DNA of 64,000 nt from Chitinibacter bivalviorum. GTDB lineage: Bacteria; Pseudomonadota; Gammaproteobacteria; Burkholderiales; Chitinibacteraceae. Location: contig NZ_CP058627.1 in assembly GCF_013403565.1 (NCBI RefSeq), forward strand, positions 682,001 through 746,000, read 5' to 3'. The notes under the pieces are model-generated. The model was not told the DNA's origin, searched no databases, and was given only the letters and a program-made list of their open reading frames with translations. A program made the translations under genes and the position numbers. Below are positions 15,999-25,833 of the stretch, piece after piece; position 1 is the stretch's first letter; the number at the start of each line of letters is the position of its first letter.

Positions 15999-18269
15999 AT
16001 GCGTGAGATTCATAAGAAAAAATCTGGGGTACGCCATTTGGCTAAATATCCCGCAGCTGCCGCCCTTTTTGGGGTGGTGGCCGGTGGCGCTCAAGCGGCG
16101 GATGCAGCCGCTGAAACGGTATTGGCGCCAGTTGAAGTTAAAGCGACCGCCACATCGCAAAACGGGACTGCCAATACCTACAATGCGCCGACTGTGAGTG
16201 TGGGCCGCACGACCGAAGAAGCCCGCGATGTGCCGCAATCCATCACCAGTATCACGCAGGAAGTGATGCATGATCAGGATGCCAATACGCTCAAAGAAGC
16301 GCTGCGCAATGCGGTTGGGGTGACATTTAACGCCGCAGAAGGTGGCGCGAGCGGCGACGGGATTCGTATTCGTGGCTTTGCTGCGTCTAATGATTTGTAT
16401 CTGGATAATTTCCGTGACTCGGCACAATATAATCGCGACACGTTCAATACCGATACGCTGGAAGTTTTGCGTGGCCCATCTTCAATGTTGTATGGCCGTG
16501 GCTCGACGGGCGGGATTGTGAATCAGGTTAGCAAAAAACCGTTTTTGGGCGAGTTGAACCAGCTCTCGGCGACGGTGGGCACTGATGCCTACTACCGCGC
16601 AGAAGGTGATTTTAACAAACAGATCGGTGAAACCAGTGCGATCCGTTTGAATGTCATGGGTCAGGATGCCGGTAGCTTCCGCGAAGGTGCGGAAATGAAT
16701 CGCTGGGGCGTAGCGCCTAGCGTGAGCTTCGGCATTGGCGAGCAAACCGAAGCGACCTTGTCTTACCTGCATTATGAAGAAAACAATGTCCCCGATTATG
16801 GCGTGCCTTATTACCGTAAAACGGCCGTTCCCAATGTGAAAAACACCAGTAGCTCCATCTATGGCAGCAATACGCCACTTGATCGCGTTGATACGTTTTA
16901 TGGTTTGAAAGACTTTGACAGCGAAAAAACGCAAGCCGACGTGTTCTCGGTCAACGTCCAGCATCAGATTAAGCCCAATATGCTGATCAAGAACGCAACG
17001 CGTTATGGTCAGTATGACCTTGATCTGCGCGCTAGCGCTCCAGGCCTGCTCTTTGCCAACAGCAATGATCCATTGACGGACAGCACCACGGTGACACGCG
17101 GCCGTAAATTACGCGAACGCAATCAGGAAATCTTATCCAATGTGACTGATTTGCTGTGGGATTTTGATACCGGCACAGTGCGCCATAATGTGCTAGCGGG
17201 TGTTGAGCTGACGCGCGAAACCTTGCGCAGTACTGGCCGTATGCAACTCGATACCACTGGGAAAGTGAAGCCGGGTAGCAATGGTCTTGCGGGGTGCGTG
17301 TTGCCAACCACTACGGTCGGTAATCCAAATACCAGCGGCGTGCCGGCAAATTGTTCGGCCCCAGTTAAGACTGTCGTCGCTGATTCGACTGCCGACACGG
17401 TGGGTTTTTACGCTCAGGATATGATTGAGCTTAATACTCAGTGGAAAGTATTGCTTGGTGCGAGGTACGACCGTTTTTCTGCCAGTACGGAAAATCAGTC
17501 GTTCACTAAGGCTGCCGCCGCGCAAAACGTCAGCCGTACCGACAATGTCTGGAGCTGGCGTACGGGTGTGATCTACCAGCCTGATCAGCAGCAATCTTAT
17601 TACATTTCGTACGGCACCTCGTTTAACCCATCGGCTGAAGCCTATTCAACCGACCCGAAAGGCGCGCTGACCGATCCAGAGAAAAACGCCAACTATGAAA
17701 TTGGCGCGAAATGGAATTTACTCGATGGCAAACTCGCGCTGCGCACGGCGCTGTTCCGCACCGAAAAAACGAATGAACGCCAAACCGACATTGAGCCAGG
17801 CGAGGTGAAGCCTTACTTGCTATCGGGTAAACGCCATACCGATGGGATCGAGATTGAAGGTGCAGGTCAGTTGACCGATAAATGGCAGATTTTTGCCGGT
17901 ATTGCCGTGATGGACCCAGTGATTGACGATGTGGCCAATCCAGCACGCAAATATCAGGAAGGCAATCGACCTGACAATGCACCGACCTATACCGGTAATC
18001 TCTGGAGCACTTACCAGATCGACGGCAATTGGAAGGTGGGTGGCGGAATGAACGCAATGGGTAAACGTTACACCAATCTCGACAATATCGTTTACCTGCC
18101 AAGTTATGTGCGTTGGGACGCGATGGCTGAATGGTCACATCGCGATCTGAGCGTGCAGCTAAATATTTATAACCTGTTTAATACCAAGTATTACGAAGGC
18201 CTATACCAAGGCTTTGCAGTGCCGGGTACAACGCGCGCTGCACGCGTAACGGTGGGGTATAAGTTCTAA
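15999..18269 (+). CDS. TonB-dependent siderophore receptor (Fiu-like, catecholate type)
   Basis: About 756 residues. Signal peptide (…AALFGVVAGGAQA) is followed by a TonB-box-like segment, a plug domain (VPQSITSITQEVMHDQD, then G-D-G-I-R-I-R-G-F and the V-L-R-G-P-S-S-M-L-Y-G-R-G motif) and a beta-barrel ending in VTVGYKF, with the terminal aromatic needed for outer-membrane insertion. It imports ferric siderophores. The neighbouring PiuC-type gene matches the fiu-ybiX/piuA-piuC pairing, hence the catecholate guess. ATG at 15999 is preferred to a TTG at 15966 because it begins the signal peptide properly and avoids the terminator T-run. Confidence 0.9.
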   Translation: MREIHKKKSGVRHLAKYPAAAALFGVVAGGAQAADAAAETVLAPVEVKATATSQNGTANTYNAPTVSVGRTTEEARDVPQSITSITQEVMHDQDANTLKEALRNAVGVTFNAAEGGASGDGIRIRGFAASNDLYLDNFRDSAQYNRDTFNTDTLEVLRGPSSMLYGRGSTGGIVNQVSKKPFLGELNQLSATVGTDAYYRAEGDFNKQIGETSAIRLNVMGQDAGSFREGAEMNRWGVAPSVSFGIGEQTEATLSYLHYEENNVPDYGVPYYRKTAVPNVKNTSSSIYGSNTPLDRVDTFYGLKDFDSEKTQADVFSVNVQHQIKPNMLIKNATRYGQYDLDLRASAPGLLFANSNDPLTDSTTVTRGRKLRERNQEILSNVTDLLWDFDTGTVRHNVLAGVELTRETLRSTGRMQLDTTGKVKPGSNGLAGCVLPTTTVGNPNTSGVPANCSAPVKTVVADSTADTVGFYAQDMIELNTQWKVLLGARYDRFSASTENQSFTKAAAAQNVSRTDNVWSWRTGVIYQPDQQQSYYISYGTSFNPSAEAYSTDPKGALTDPEKNANYEIGAKWNLLDGKLALRTALFRTEKTNERQTDIEPGEVKPYLLSGKRHTDGIEIEGAGQLTDKWQIFAGIAVMDPVIDDVANPARKYQEGNRPDNAPTYTGNLWSTYQIDGNWKVGGGMNAMGKRYTNLDNIVYLPSYVRWDAMAEWSHRDLSVQLNIYNLFNTKYYEGLYQGFAVPGTTRAARVTVGYKF

Positions 18270-18303
18270 AGCCTTTTAAAAAAATGATGTTTGAGTAAAT
18301 ACG

Positions 18304-18323
18304 TGGCCGGGTATATTCCCGGC
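18304..18323. terminator. Weak hairpin after the receptor gene
   Basis: GGCCGGGTATATTCCCGGCC forms an 8-bp stem, but there is no T-run directly after it, so it may only attenuate or stabilise the mRNA before the hydroxylase gene. Confidence 0.4.
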
Positions 18324-18369
18324 CATCGGCATTGCAGTTTTAATTCAGTATTAGCGAAGTGAGAAAACC

Positions 18370-19050
18370 ATGTTATTGCATATTCCCCAAGTGCTCGATC
18401 AGCAAACCGTCGCAGCGTGCCGCGCCCGCCTTGATCGGACCGAATGGCTTGATGGTCGAATTACTGCGGGTAGTCAGTCGGCCAAAGTAAAAAACAATGA
18501 ACAATTGCCTAATGATGATAGAGAAGCCATCGCGGTGAGGAAGGTGATCTTGGCGGCGCTGGAAAAGAATGAGCTGTTTTTCTCAGCGGCCCTACCCAAG
18601 CGTATTTTTCCACCTTTATTCAATCGCTATAGCGAAGGCATGACCTTTGGTAATCATGTTGATAATGCGGTGCGCCGTATCACTGAAACGGGTGAATGGG
18701 TTCGATCGGATTTATCGGCGACGTTGTTTTTTTCGGCTCCCGAGGAATACGATGGTGGCGAATTGATTATTGAAGACACGTTTGGCTTGCACGAAGTTAA
18801 GCTGGCCGCAGGCGATATGATTTTGTACCCATCGAGTAGTTTGCATCGCGTCGAGCCCATTACGCGGGGTACTCGCGTCGCTTCGTTTATGTGGATGCAA
18901 AGCATGATTAAAGATGTTGGCGAGCGTGGCCTATTGTTTGATCTGGATACCAGTATTCGCCAGATTCGCGGTGAATTGGGCGATACCCCCACCGCGGTGC
19001 AACTCACTGGGGTTTATCATAATTTACTGCGCAAGTGGGGCGAGATCTAG
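18370..19050 (+). CDS. PKHD-type Fe(II)/2-oxoglutarate hydroxylase (PiuC/YbiX)
   Basis: 226 residues, usual family length. The iron-binding H-x-D is H96/D98 in FGNHVDN, the distal His is H159 in SSLHRV, and R169 in TRGTR should bind 2-oxoglutarate. It is found next to catecholate receptors in many proteobacteria and is iron-regulated; it may modify siderophore or receptor, but the substrate is not established. It starts 100 nt after the receptor stop and is probably in the same iron regulon. Confidence 0.9.
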   Translation: MLLHIPQVLDQQTVAACRARLDRTEWLDGRITAGSQSAKVKNNEQLPNDDREAIAVRKVILAALEKNELFFSAALPKRIFPPLFNRYSEGMTFGNHVDNAVRRITETGEWVRSDLSATLFFSAPEEYDGGELIIEDTFGLHEVKLAAGDMILYPSSSLHRVEPITRGTRVASFMWMQSMIKDVGERGLLFDLDTSIRQIRGELGDTPTAVQLTGVYHNLLRKWGEI

Positions 19051-19072
19051 TCAGTCTCTGTTTCTCCTGGTA

Positions 19073-19121
19073 GGGTATGTGCATAAAGGCTTTATTTAGT
19101 ATTGATTCTATTGATATACAT
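19073..19121. repeat. 49-bp palindromic repeat, copy R5
   Basis: Starts GGGTATGTGC, ends GATATACAT. The inner arms pair weakly, but length and ends match, and it aligns without gaps to R9 (AAAGGCTTT shared at the same offset). Confidence 0.6.
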
Positions 19122-19267
19122 CGCAATTGTTGTCGGGTTGGTATGATTTCGCTCCAATCGGCCTCATTGTGTTAATAAGGCCGAAATCAGGCGTGCAGCC
19201 TAAACAGCTATGCGGTTAAGCGCTACTTTGTGACACAATAAGCGGGTCTCTTTCTTTTGAAGCGAAA

Positions 19268-20566
19268 ATGGAAATCTTCATACTACTGGGGCTGATTTTG
19301 CTCAATGGCCTGTTTGCCATGTCTGAAATCGCCCTGGTGACAGCAAAAAAAGCACGGCTTACGAAAATGGCTGAGGGCGGCAATGCGGGCGCTGAAATCG
19401 CCCTCAAATTGGGCGCTGAGCCAACGAAGTTTATGTCTACCGTGCAAATTGGCATTACGTCGATTGGTGTATTAAGCGGTATTGTCGGTGAGTCAGTCTT
19501 GGCTGCGCCGTTTGCCGATTGGCTGATTAGCCTTGGCTTACCTGCGCACCTGAGTAATAGCAGCGCCACCGTCTGCGTGGTGGCCTCGGTTACGTATTTC
19601 TCGATTGTGCTCGGCGAATTGGTGCCCAAGCGTTTAGGGCAAATTTCTCCGGAAACCATCGCTTGCCTCGTGGCGCGACCGATTCAGATTTTGGCCTTGG
19701 TGTCGCGCCCATTTGTGCGTTTATTGACTTTCAGTACCAGCTATATCCTCAAATTATTGGGGGCGAATCAGCACGCGGCACACAGTGTGACGCAAGACGA
19801 AATCGACGCCATGCTGATCGAAGGCTCTGAGGCTGGCCTGATCGAAGAACACGAGCACACCATGGTGCGCAATGTGTTGCGTCTGGACGATCGCATGGTC
19901 ACGTCCTTGATGATTCCGCGCGGCGATATGGTGTATCTGGATCTGGATGATCCCTTGGATGAAAATCTGCATCGTGTGGCGCAGGCTGATTATTCTCGCT
20001 TCCCGATCTGCCGCGACGGGCTTGAGAATATGTTGGGGGTGCTGAGCACCAAAGATATTTTGAAAAAGGTGCTCAAAGGTGAAGCGGTCGATTTATCAGC
20101 GCATTTGCAGCCTTGTGTATTTGTTCCTGAAACGCTGACCGGGCTGGAGTTGCTGGAGCAAATGCGCTCGTCCGGCGTTGAAATGGTGTTTCTGGTTGAT
20201 GAGTACGGCGAGTTGCAAGGGTTGGTGACTTTGCAGGACGTGCTGGAAGTGTTAACCGGCGAATTTAAGCCACAAAATATCGATGACGCTTGGGCGATTC
20301 AGCGCGCAGATGGCTCTTGGTTACTCGATGGTTTAATTCCAATCCCTGAGCTCAAGGATCGACTGTCTTTCTCTAGCGTACCTGACGAGGAAAAAAACAG
20401 TTACCACACCCTGAGTGGTTTGGTGATGTTGTTATTGGGCCGTATGCCCCGTACCGGCGATATCGCTCAATGGGAAAATTGGTCGCTGGAAATTGTCGAT
20501 ATGGATGGGCGGCGGATTGATAAAGTGTTGGCCAGTAAGCTGCCCATTCAATCTATTAATCAATGA
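19268..20566 (+). CDS. CNNM/CorC (HlyC) family membrane protein with CBS domains
   Basis: 432 residues. An N-terminal DUF21 membrane domain with three or four helices (to about 145), a CBS pair (about 205-335; MIPRGDMVYLDLDD, VDEYGELQGLVTLQDVLE) and a C-terminal CorC-HlyC domain (about 350-425). Members are linked to magnesium/cobalt efflux or tolerance; the older hemolysin name is historical. Stands alone on the plus strand. Confidence 0.88.
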   Translation: MEIFILLGLILLNGLFAMSEIALVTAKKARLTKMAEGGNAGAEIALKLGAEPTKFMSTVQIGITSIGVLSGIVGESVLAAPFADWLISLGLPAHLSNSSATVCVVASVTYFSIVLGELVPKRLGQISPETIACLVARPIQILALVSRPFVRLLTFSTSYILKLLGANQHAAHSVTQDEIDAMLIEGSEAGLIEEHEHTMVRNVLRLDDRMVTSLMIPRGDMVYLDLDDPLDENLHRVAQADYSRFPICRDGLENMLGVLSTKDILKKVLKGEAVDLSAHLQPCVFVPETLTGLELLEQMRSSGVEMVFLVDEYGELQGLVTLQDVLEVLTGEFKPQNIDDAWAIQRADGSWLLDGLIPIPELKDRLSFSSVPDEEKNSYHTLSGLVMLLLGRMPRTGDIAQWENWSLEIVDMDGRRIDKVLASKLPIQSINQ

Positions 20567-20632
20567 TTAGCATTCTCGCCAGCTTAGTTAGCAACTATCA
20601 TTGGTCAAACTTGATACAGTAGGTGACTCATT

Positions 20633-20821
20633 TCAAGCGAATGTGGTTTCACACTTTAGGCAGTCTTCAAGGCATGAATGGCAACGCGGGCGATTTGCAT
20701 TGACCACATTACGCAATAGCGTTATTGCTTCCAGTAGAGTTGCTCGGTCTTTCTGATCATAGGAATGAAACAACCTATTCTCTAATCTAGCTAAGCGATG
20801 TTCTGGATAATTCAGGGGCAT
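20633..20821 (-). CDS. Small Cys-rich hypothetical protein
   Basis: 62 residues, unrecognised. The charged N-terminal part looks helical (HRLARLENRLFHSY) and the C-terminus has four Cys (CHSCLEDCLKC), spacing that could bind a metal. AAGGA lies seven bases upstream of the ATG, which supports real translation. It is convergent with the CorC gene and monocistronic. Confidence 0.5.
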   Translation of the reverse strand: MPLNYPEHRLARLENRLFHSYDQKDRATLLEAITLLRNVVNANRPRCHSCLEDCLKCETTFA

Positions 20822-21047
20822 AGTTTTTTCCTTGGTATTTAGTAGTGGCAGGCGTCCTCTCTTTACGACCCGTTTTCGTTATATTTGAGTAATTTTGCGC
20901 GCATGTAGAAAATTCTGCGATGTAAATTTGCACACTAAGCAAATCTTATTGTGTTGGTAGGGCTTTGTTTTTTATACGAAAGTTAATCGGGTGTGATGTG
21001 TCAATATGGTGAAAATGCTCTGCGAGAACTATCGCCAATTGAAAAAT

Positions 21048-21071
21048 AAAGGCCCATTAGGGGCCTTTTTT
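21048..21071 (-). terminator. Terminator of the DUF808 gene
   Basis: AAAGGCCC-atta-GGGGCCTTT hairpin with T-rich flanks on both strands; it lies just after the minus-strand DUF808 stop. Confidence 0.75.
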
Positions 21072-21093
21072 GAGTGTGTCTGAATAGATTGAT

Positions 21094-22026
21094 TTAGTTA
21101 TTTTTCTGCAGTATTTTTGATCCCAATTGCACGACTACTAGGCAAAGGGTCCCGGCTATAACGCCCACGATCAAGTCTGCTAGGCTCGGTACAAGGGCAT
21201 GCAAAATTGGGCCAAGTCCAGCAATTGCCGCGCTTTCTTGTGTTAAACCTTCAATGCCGTGATGTAAAAATGGCAAACCATGCGTCAAGATCCCGCCACC
21301 GACCAAAAACATTGCGGCTGTACCGATCACCGTTAAGGCTTTCATTAATTTTGGGGCGGCAGCAACCAAGCCACGACCTAGGCGGGTGAGCAATGAATTG
21401 CTTTTTTTCATCAAGTAAAAGCCAATGTCATCAAGTTTGACGATGCCCGCCACAATGCCATACACGCCAACAGTCATAATCATGCCAATCCCCGCGAGTA
21501 CGGCCAACTGCGTCATAAATGGCTGTCCATTAACGGTGCCCAGCGCAATGACGATGATTTCTGCTGACAGGACAAAATCAGTGCGGATCGCGCCGGTGAT
21601 TTTTTCTTTTTCCAGCGCCACCAGATCGATGTTTTCGTCACTAACGGCTTGAATCAGCTCGGCTTCATGGGCGTGATCTTCATCGGCTGAGTGCAAAAAT
21701 TTATGCGCGAGTTTTTCTACGCCTTCAAAGCATAAATACAAACCGCCAATCATCAGCAGCGGCACAATTGCTTGCGGCAAAATGGCGCTAATGGCTAATG
21801 CCGCTGGAACTAAAATCAGCTTGTTTTTCAATGAACCCACGGCCACCGCCCACACCACCGGTAACTCGCGCTCGGCTCGTACGCCGTTCACTTGCTCCGC
21901 ATTGAGTGCTAAATCATCACCCAGCACCCCGGCGGTTTTCTTGGCGGCGACTTTGGTCATTAAGGCCACATCATCGAGTACCGATGCGATATCGTCGATC
22001 AGGGCAAGTAAACTGGCTCCAGCCAT
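21094..22026 (-). CDS. DUF808 (YedI-like) inner-membrane protein
   Basis: 310 residues with multiple hydrophobic helices. The opening MAGASLLALIDDIASVLDDV, KKTAGVLGDDLALNA and FEGVEKLAHK match the YedI/DUF808 family, whose function is unknown. I start at 22026 (MAGAS) as in the family, with AAAGGA nine bases upstream; an ATG at 22035 directly abuts that Shine-Dalgarno sequence. Confidence 0.88.
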   Translation of the reverse strand: MAGASLLALIDDIASVLDDVALMTKVAAKKTAGVLGDDLALNAEQVNGVRAERELPVVWAVAVGSLKNKLILVPAALAISAILPQAIVPLLMIGGLYLCFEGVEKLAHKFLHSADEDHAHEAELIQAVSDENIDLVALEKEKITGAIRTDFVLSAEIIVIALGTVNGQPFMTQLAVLAGIGMIMTVGVYGIVAGIVKLDDIGFYLMKKSNSLLTRLGRGLVAAAPKLMKALTVIGTAAMFLVGGGILTHGLPFLHHGIEGLTQESAAIAGLGPILHALVPSLADLIVGVIAGTLCLVVVQLGSKILQKNN

Positions 22027-22093
22027 GGTGTTCATTCCTTTATTGGTTTTTTAGTGTGCAGCCGTGTAGGGGCTCAATTTCGTCAGTTTGCTG

Positions 22094-22315
22094 TTAGTTT
22101 TTAACTTTGGCAAATCGCGCTTGGCGTGTGCCGTTGACTTCGACTTCTTCGATAAACATGGCCAGCGGTCGTACCCACAAACCACGTTCGCCATATTGCG
22201 GCCGATATACGACCAGCCATTCTTCGGTTTCGGAGTGTTGGGCCAGGTCAATGACTTCATACAGCTGACCTTTATAATGGCGGTAGAGGCCAGTGTCGAG
22301 TTGGGGCTTGTTCAT
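22094..22315 (-). CDS. DUF1653 domain protein
   Basis: 73 residues, full length for this small family. G-L-Y-R-H-Y-K-G-x-x-Y-E-V at the start and L-V-V-Y-R-P-x-Y-G-x-x-x-L-W-V-R-P in the middle are characteristic. Function unknown. It lies between alaS and the DUF808 gene, all on the minus strand, but terminators or repeats separate them. Confidence 0.85.
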   Translation of the reverse strand: MNKPQLDTGLYRHYKGQLYEVIDLAQHSETEEWLVVYRPQYGERGLWVRPLAMFIEEVEVNGTRQARFAKVKN

Positions 22316-22327
22316 AGATACCTTGCT

Positions 22328-22376
22328 GAGTATGCCTCTAAAAGCTTTTTATCAATCGCCTTTCAGGGCTATACCT
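22328..22376. repeat. 49-bp palindromic repeat, copy R6
   Basis: On the minus strand it reads AGGTATAGCCCTGAAAGGC at one end and GCATACTC at the other. Arms GTATGCCTCTAAAAGC and GCCTTTCAGGGCTATAC pair well. It lies between the alaS terminator and the DUF1653 start. Confidence 0.65.
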
Positions 22377-22383
22377 ATAGTAA

Positions 22384-22409
22384 AAATGGCCGCCCGAAGG
22401 CGGCCATTT
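22384..22409 (-). terminator. Terminator of alaS
   Basis: An 11-bp GC-rich stem (AAATGGCCGCC / GGCGGCCATTT) with a CGAA-type loop; on the minus strand it is followed by TTTTTA. Confidence 0.82.
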
Positions 22410-22430
22410 GAGTTTCAATTGCTTGAGCGC

Positions 22431-25049
22431 TTAGAGCTTGCCTTCCAGCCAAGCTGTCGCAGCTTCCATGGCTTCACTCAGTTTGGCAACTTCGGTGCCA
22501 CCCGCTTGCGCCATATCTGGGCGGCCACCACCTTTACCACCGACGATTTGTGCCGCCACATTGACCAATTCACCCGCTTTCACTTTGCCGGTGAGGTCTT
22601 TAGAAACACGGGCAATCAAACTGACTTTGTCGTCGTTGATGCACGCGAGCAGGGCGACGCCGCTGTCGACGCGATCCATCAGTTTGTCGCTCATTTCACG
22701 CAACATACCCGCTTCAACACCTTCAACGACGCTGCCAATGCATTTCACACCATTAATGGTGCGCATGCCCACGCCGATCAATTGATCCAGCTGTGTGAAT
22801 GCCATTTGGCCTTTCAATGACGACACTTCTTTTTGCGCCGCTTTCAGATCAGCTTGCAGCTTTTCCAGTTTGGCCAGTAATTCGCCCGATTGCGCGCCTG
22901 CGATGGCCGCTGCCGCTTTCAATTCAGCATCTTGCGCTTGGACGGCAGACAATGCTGCAGTACCAGTAATGGCTTCGATACGACGGATGCCCGCTGCGAC
23001 GCCACCTTCAGAAACGATTTTGAACAGGCCGATATCGCCAGTGCGATTGACGTGCGTACCACCACACAACTCAGTCGAGAAATCACCCATTTTCAGGACG
23101 CGCACTTCGTCGCCATATTTCTCGCCAAACAGCGCCATTGCGCCAAATTTGATCGCGTCGTCATAGCTCATCAGGCGCGCAACCGCTTCTTCATTGGCCA
23201 TGATAACTTGATTGACCAAGTCTTCGACTTTGGCGATCTCGTCGCTGGTCAATGCTTTGGGGTGTGAGAAGTCAAAACGCGTGCGTTCGTGATTCACCAG
23301 CGAGCCTTTTTGCTCCACGTGCGTGCCCAAAACTTCGCGCAAAGCGGCGTGCAGCAAGTGCGTTGCCGAATGATTACGCTGGCTGGCTTGGCGTTTTGCA
23401 ATGTCGATGCTCGCAGTCACTGCATCGCCCACTTTCAATGTGCCGCTGATGATTTGACCTTGGTGACCAAATACATCGGCTTTAATTTTTTGCGTGTCGG
23501 TAACGTTGAATACGCCACTACCTGCAATCACGCCGACATCTCCGCCCTGGCCGCCTGATTCCGCGTAGAACGGTGTGTGATCAAGCACGATGACGCCTTC
23601 ATCACCGTCAGCCAATTGCTGAACTTGTTCGCTGCCTTTGTAGAGCGCAATCACTTTGGCTGCGCGGCTGCTCTCGGTGTAGCCGTGGAAGCAGGATGCT
23701 TCACCTTCGTAGGCCAAGCCTGCGGTCATTTTGAATGTGCCAGCGGCTTTCGATTGTTTGCGCTGCGCTTCCAGCGCGGCCTCAAAGCCTGCGATATCGA
23801 CAGTGACATTGCGTTCGCGACAAACGTCGGCGGTCAGGTCAATCGGGAAGCCGTAAGTGTCTGACAGTTTGAACGCCACATCGCCATCGAGCACTTGTTT
23901 GCCGCCACCCAATACGGTGTCGAGCAAGGTCATGCCGTTTTCCAGCGTGCGACCGAAGATTTCTTCTTCAGTTTTGAGTGCGTCAATGATGTGTTCTTTG
24001 CGTTGACGCAATTCTGGGTAAGCATCGCCCATGACGTCGGCCAATGGCGCAACGAGTTTGTGGAAGAAGTACCCTTTTTGGCCCAGTTTGTAGCCGTGAC
24101 GAATCGCGCGGCGAATAATGCGGCGCAATACATAACCGCGACCATCGTTCGCTGGCAATGCGCCATCAGCGATCAGGAAGGCGCAAGAGCGGATGTGGTC
24201 GGCGATGACTTTAAGTGACGGCGAATTAGCATCCGTGGCGCCTGTTTCGCGCTGTGCTGCGGCGAGTAAATGCTGGAACAAGTCGATTTCGTAGTTGGCG
24301 TGCACGTTCTGCATTACGGCAGAAATACGTTCCAAGCCCATGCCGGTATCCACCGATGGCTTTGGCAGTGGATGCAAGACGCCCGCTTCGTCACGGTTAA
24401 ATTGCATAAAGACGTTGTTCCAGATCTCGATGAAGCGATCGCCGTCTTCTTCTGGTGATCCTGGAGGGCCGCCCCAGATATGGTCGCCGTGATCGTAGAA
24501 AATCTCAGAACATGGGCCACATGGACCGGTGTCACCCATTTGCCAGAAGTTATCTGACGCATAAGGCGCGCCTTTGTTGTCGCCAATGCGAACGATTTTT
24601 TCCGCTGGAACGCCAACTTCTTTATTCCAGATATCAAAAGCTTCGTCGTCCGTGGCATACACAGTGACCATCAATTTTTCTTTTGGGATGCCGAGCCATT
24701 CAGGGCTGGTCAGAAATTCCCACGCGTACAAAATTGCTTCGCGTTTGAAGTAGTCGCCAAACGAGAAATTGCCGAGCATTTCAAAAAAAGTATGGTGACG
24801 GGCGGTGTAGCCAACGTTTTCCAAGTCATTGTGTTTACCGCCAGCGCGTACGCATTTCTGGCTGGTGGTGGCGCGCGAGTAAGGGCGTTTGTCAAAGCCC
24901 AAGAACACGTCTTTAAATTGGTTCATACCGGCATTGGTAAACAAGATCGTTGGATCGTTAGCCGGAATCAGCGATGATGAGGCCACGACTTGGTGGCTTT
25001 TGCTAGCAAAAAAGTCCAAGAACTTTTGGCGAATCTGGGATGATTTCAT
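22431..25049 (-). CDS. alaS: Alanine-tRNA ligase
   Basis: About 872 residues, the normal size. The class II catalytic core is N-terminal ([16 protein letters not shown]-x-x-x-x-Q-K-C-x-R), the editing domain has the zinc ligands H-S-A-T-H and C-G-G-T-H, and a DHHA1 domain with coiled coil closes the protein ([13 protein letters not shown]). It charges tRNA-Ala with alanine and removes mischarged Ser/Gly. [10 protein letters not shown] at 25049 is the family start; the open frame extends to 25172 with non-homologous residues. Confidence 0.96.
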   Translation of the reverse strand: MKSSQIRQKFLDFFASKSHQVVASSSLIPANDPTILFTNAGMNQFKDVFLGFDKRPYSRATTSQKCVRAGGKHNDLENVGYTARHHTFFEMLGNFSFGDYFKREAILYAWEFLTSPEWLGIPKEKLMVTVYATDDEAFDIWNKEVGVPAEKIVRIGDNKGAPYASDNFWQMGDTGPCGPCSEIFYDHGDHIWGGPPGSPEEDGDRFIEIWNNVFMQFNRDEAGVLHPLPKPSVDTGMGLERISAVMQNVHANYEIDLFQHLLAAAQRETGATDANSPSLKVIADHIRSCAFLIADGALPANDGRGYVLRRIIRRAIRHGYKLGQKGYFFHKLVAPLADVMGDAYPELRQRKEHIIDALKTEEEIFGRTLENGMTLLDTVLGGGKQVLDGDVAFKLSDTYGFPIDLTADVCRERNVTVDIAGFEAALEAQRKQSKAAGTFKMTAGLAYEGEASCFHGYTESSRAAKVIALYKGSEQVQQLADGDEGVIVLDHTPFYAESGGQGGDVGVIAGSGVFNVTDTQKIKADVFGHQGQIISGTLKVGDAVTASIDIAKRQASQRNHSATHLLHAALREVLGTHVEQKGSLVNHERTRFDFSHPKALTSDEIAKVEDLVNQVIMANEEAVARLMSYDDAIKFGAMALFGEKYGDEVRVLKMGDFSTELCGGTHVNRTGDIGLFKIVSEGGVAAGIRRIEAITGTAALSAVQAQDAELKAAAAIAGAQSGELLAKLEKLQADLKAAQKEVSSLKGQMAFTQLDQLIGVGMRTINGVKCIGSVVEGVEAGMLREMSDKLMDRVDSGVALLACINDDKVSLIARVSKDLTGKVKAGELVNVAAQIVGGKGGGRPDMAQAGGTEVAKLSEAMEAATAWLEGKL

Positions 25050-25230
25050 AAGACGGTTCACGCGCGCGCAGTTTAAATTCAAGGGTATCGATTCTAAAGC
25101 AAAGCGGCTTGGGCGGGTAGGCGGGAAGGGGATTTGTGTGGCGTCGCGATCAGAATCGATCTTTTCCCTCACATTTGGTCAAAATTGGTCCTGATTAGCA
25201 CAGTTTGCCATTTGAATGCGTTGGATGTGT

Positions 25231-25279
25231 GGGTATATTGCTATGATTATTTTATTTATTAGTTTTCAGGTTTATACAT
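25231..25279. repeat. 49-bp palindromic repeat, copy R7
   Basis: Starts GGGTATATTG, ends TTTATACAT. Outer GTATA/TATAC pairs, the interior is degenerate. Lies between recX and alaS. Confidence 0.5.
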
Positions 25280-25291
25280 AGGTAATGTATC

Positions 25292-25753
25292 TTAATCAAA
25301 TTCCATGTCATCGATAAAATCATCGCTATTGCCACTCACCACACGATAGATAACAGCGGTGCTAAAGCCGCGACTGGCTAAAAAGCGCATTTGTTTGGCG
25401 CGTTCTTTCTGATCCTTAGGGGGGCTGCCGAATTTTTTTAGCCACAAGCGGCGAGCAGTAGCCTCTTCTTGCTCGGCAACGGCTTCGATGCTGCTGTCGA
25501 TGATTTCGCTGGCAACGCCGCGTTGCCGCAATTCTTGTTTTAAACGGCTGAGGCCATAGCGTTGACTACGGTAATGCGTCCACTGCTCAGCAAAGCGGCT
25601 ATCTGATAACCAGCCTCGGGCTTCAAAATCATCCAGTAGCGCGGGGATTTCTTCGGGCGTTTCGGTAAATGCTTGAAGTTTTTGCGCCAACTCTGCGCGA
25701 GAATGATCGCGACGCCCGAGCATTTGCAGTGCTTTATTGCGCAATGAAATCAT
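25292..25753 (-). CDS. recX: Recombination regulator RecX
   Basis: 153 residues, typical RecX with three helical repeats (ALQMLGRRDHSRAELAQKL, L-D-D-F-E-A-R-G-W-L-S-D-x-R-F-A, and the C-terminal F-L-A-S-R-G-F). It binds RecA filaments and limits their extension. It follows recA with a strong hairpin between, so its level is probably set by read-through. Confidence 0.92.
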   Translation of the reverse strand: MISLRNKALQMLGRRDHSRAELAQKLQAFTETPEEIPALLDDFEARGWLSDSRFAEQWTHYRSQRYGLSRLKQELRQRGVASEIIDSSIEAVAEQEEATARRLWLKKFGSPPKDQKERAKQMRFLASRGFSTAVIYRVVSGNSDDFIDDMEFD

Positions 25754-25787
25754 GATGCAAATTCCATTTGAATTTGGATTGATGAAA

Positions 25788-25811
25788 AAAGGCTCTCAAA
25801 TGAGAGCCTTT
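25788..25811 (-). terminator. Terminator/attenuator between recA and recX
   Basis: AAAGGCTCTCA-aa-TGAGAGCCTTT followed on the minus strand by a T-run; as in E. coli it would keep recX expression below that of recA. Confidence 0.8.
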
Positions 25812-25833
25812 CGCGTTTTTACACTTGCTGAAA

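Noticed and set aside
18253..18302. GGGTAT at the receptor stop with ATAC 44 bases on, as another palindrome copy
   Set aside because: GGGTATAAG encodes the conserved C-terminal VGYKF of the barrel, spacing is off by one and the arms do not pair.
22293..22820. Long plus-strand frames antisense to alaS (also other large antisense frames across the window)
   Set aside because: Shadow frames of strongly coding genes; their residues follow the complementary codon pattern.
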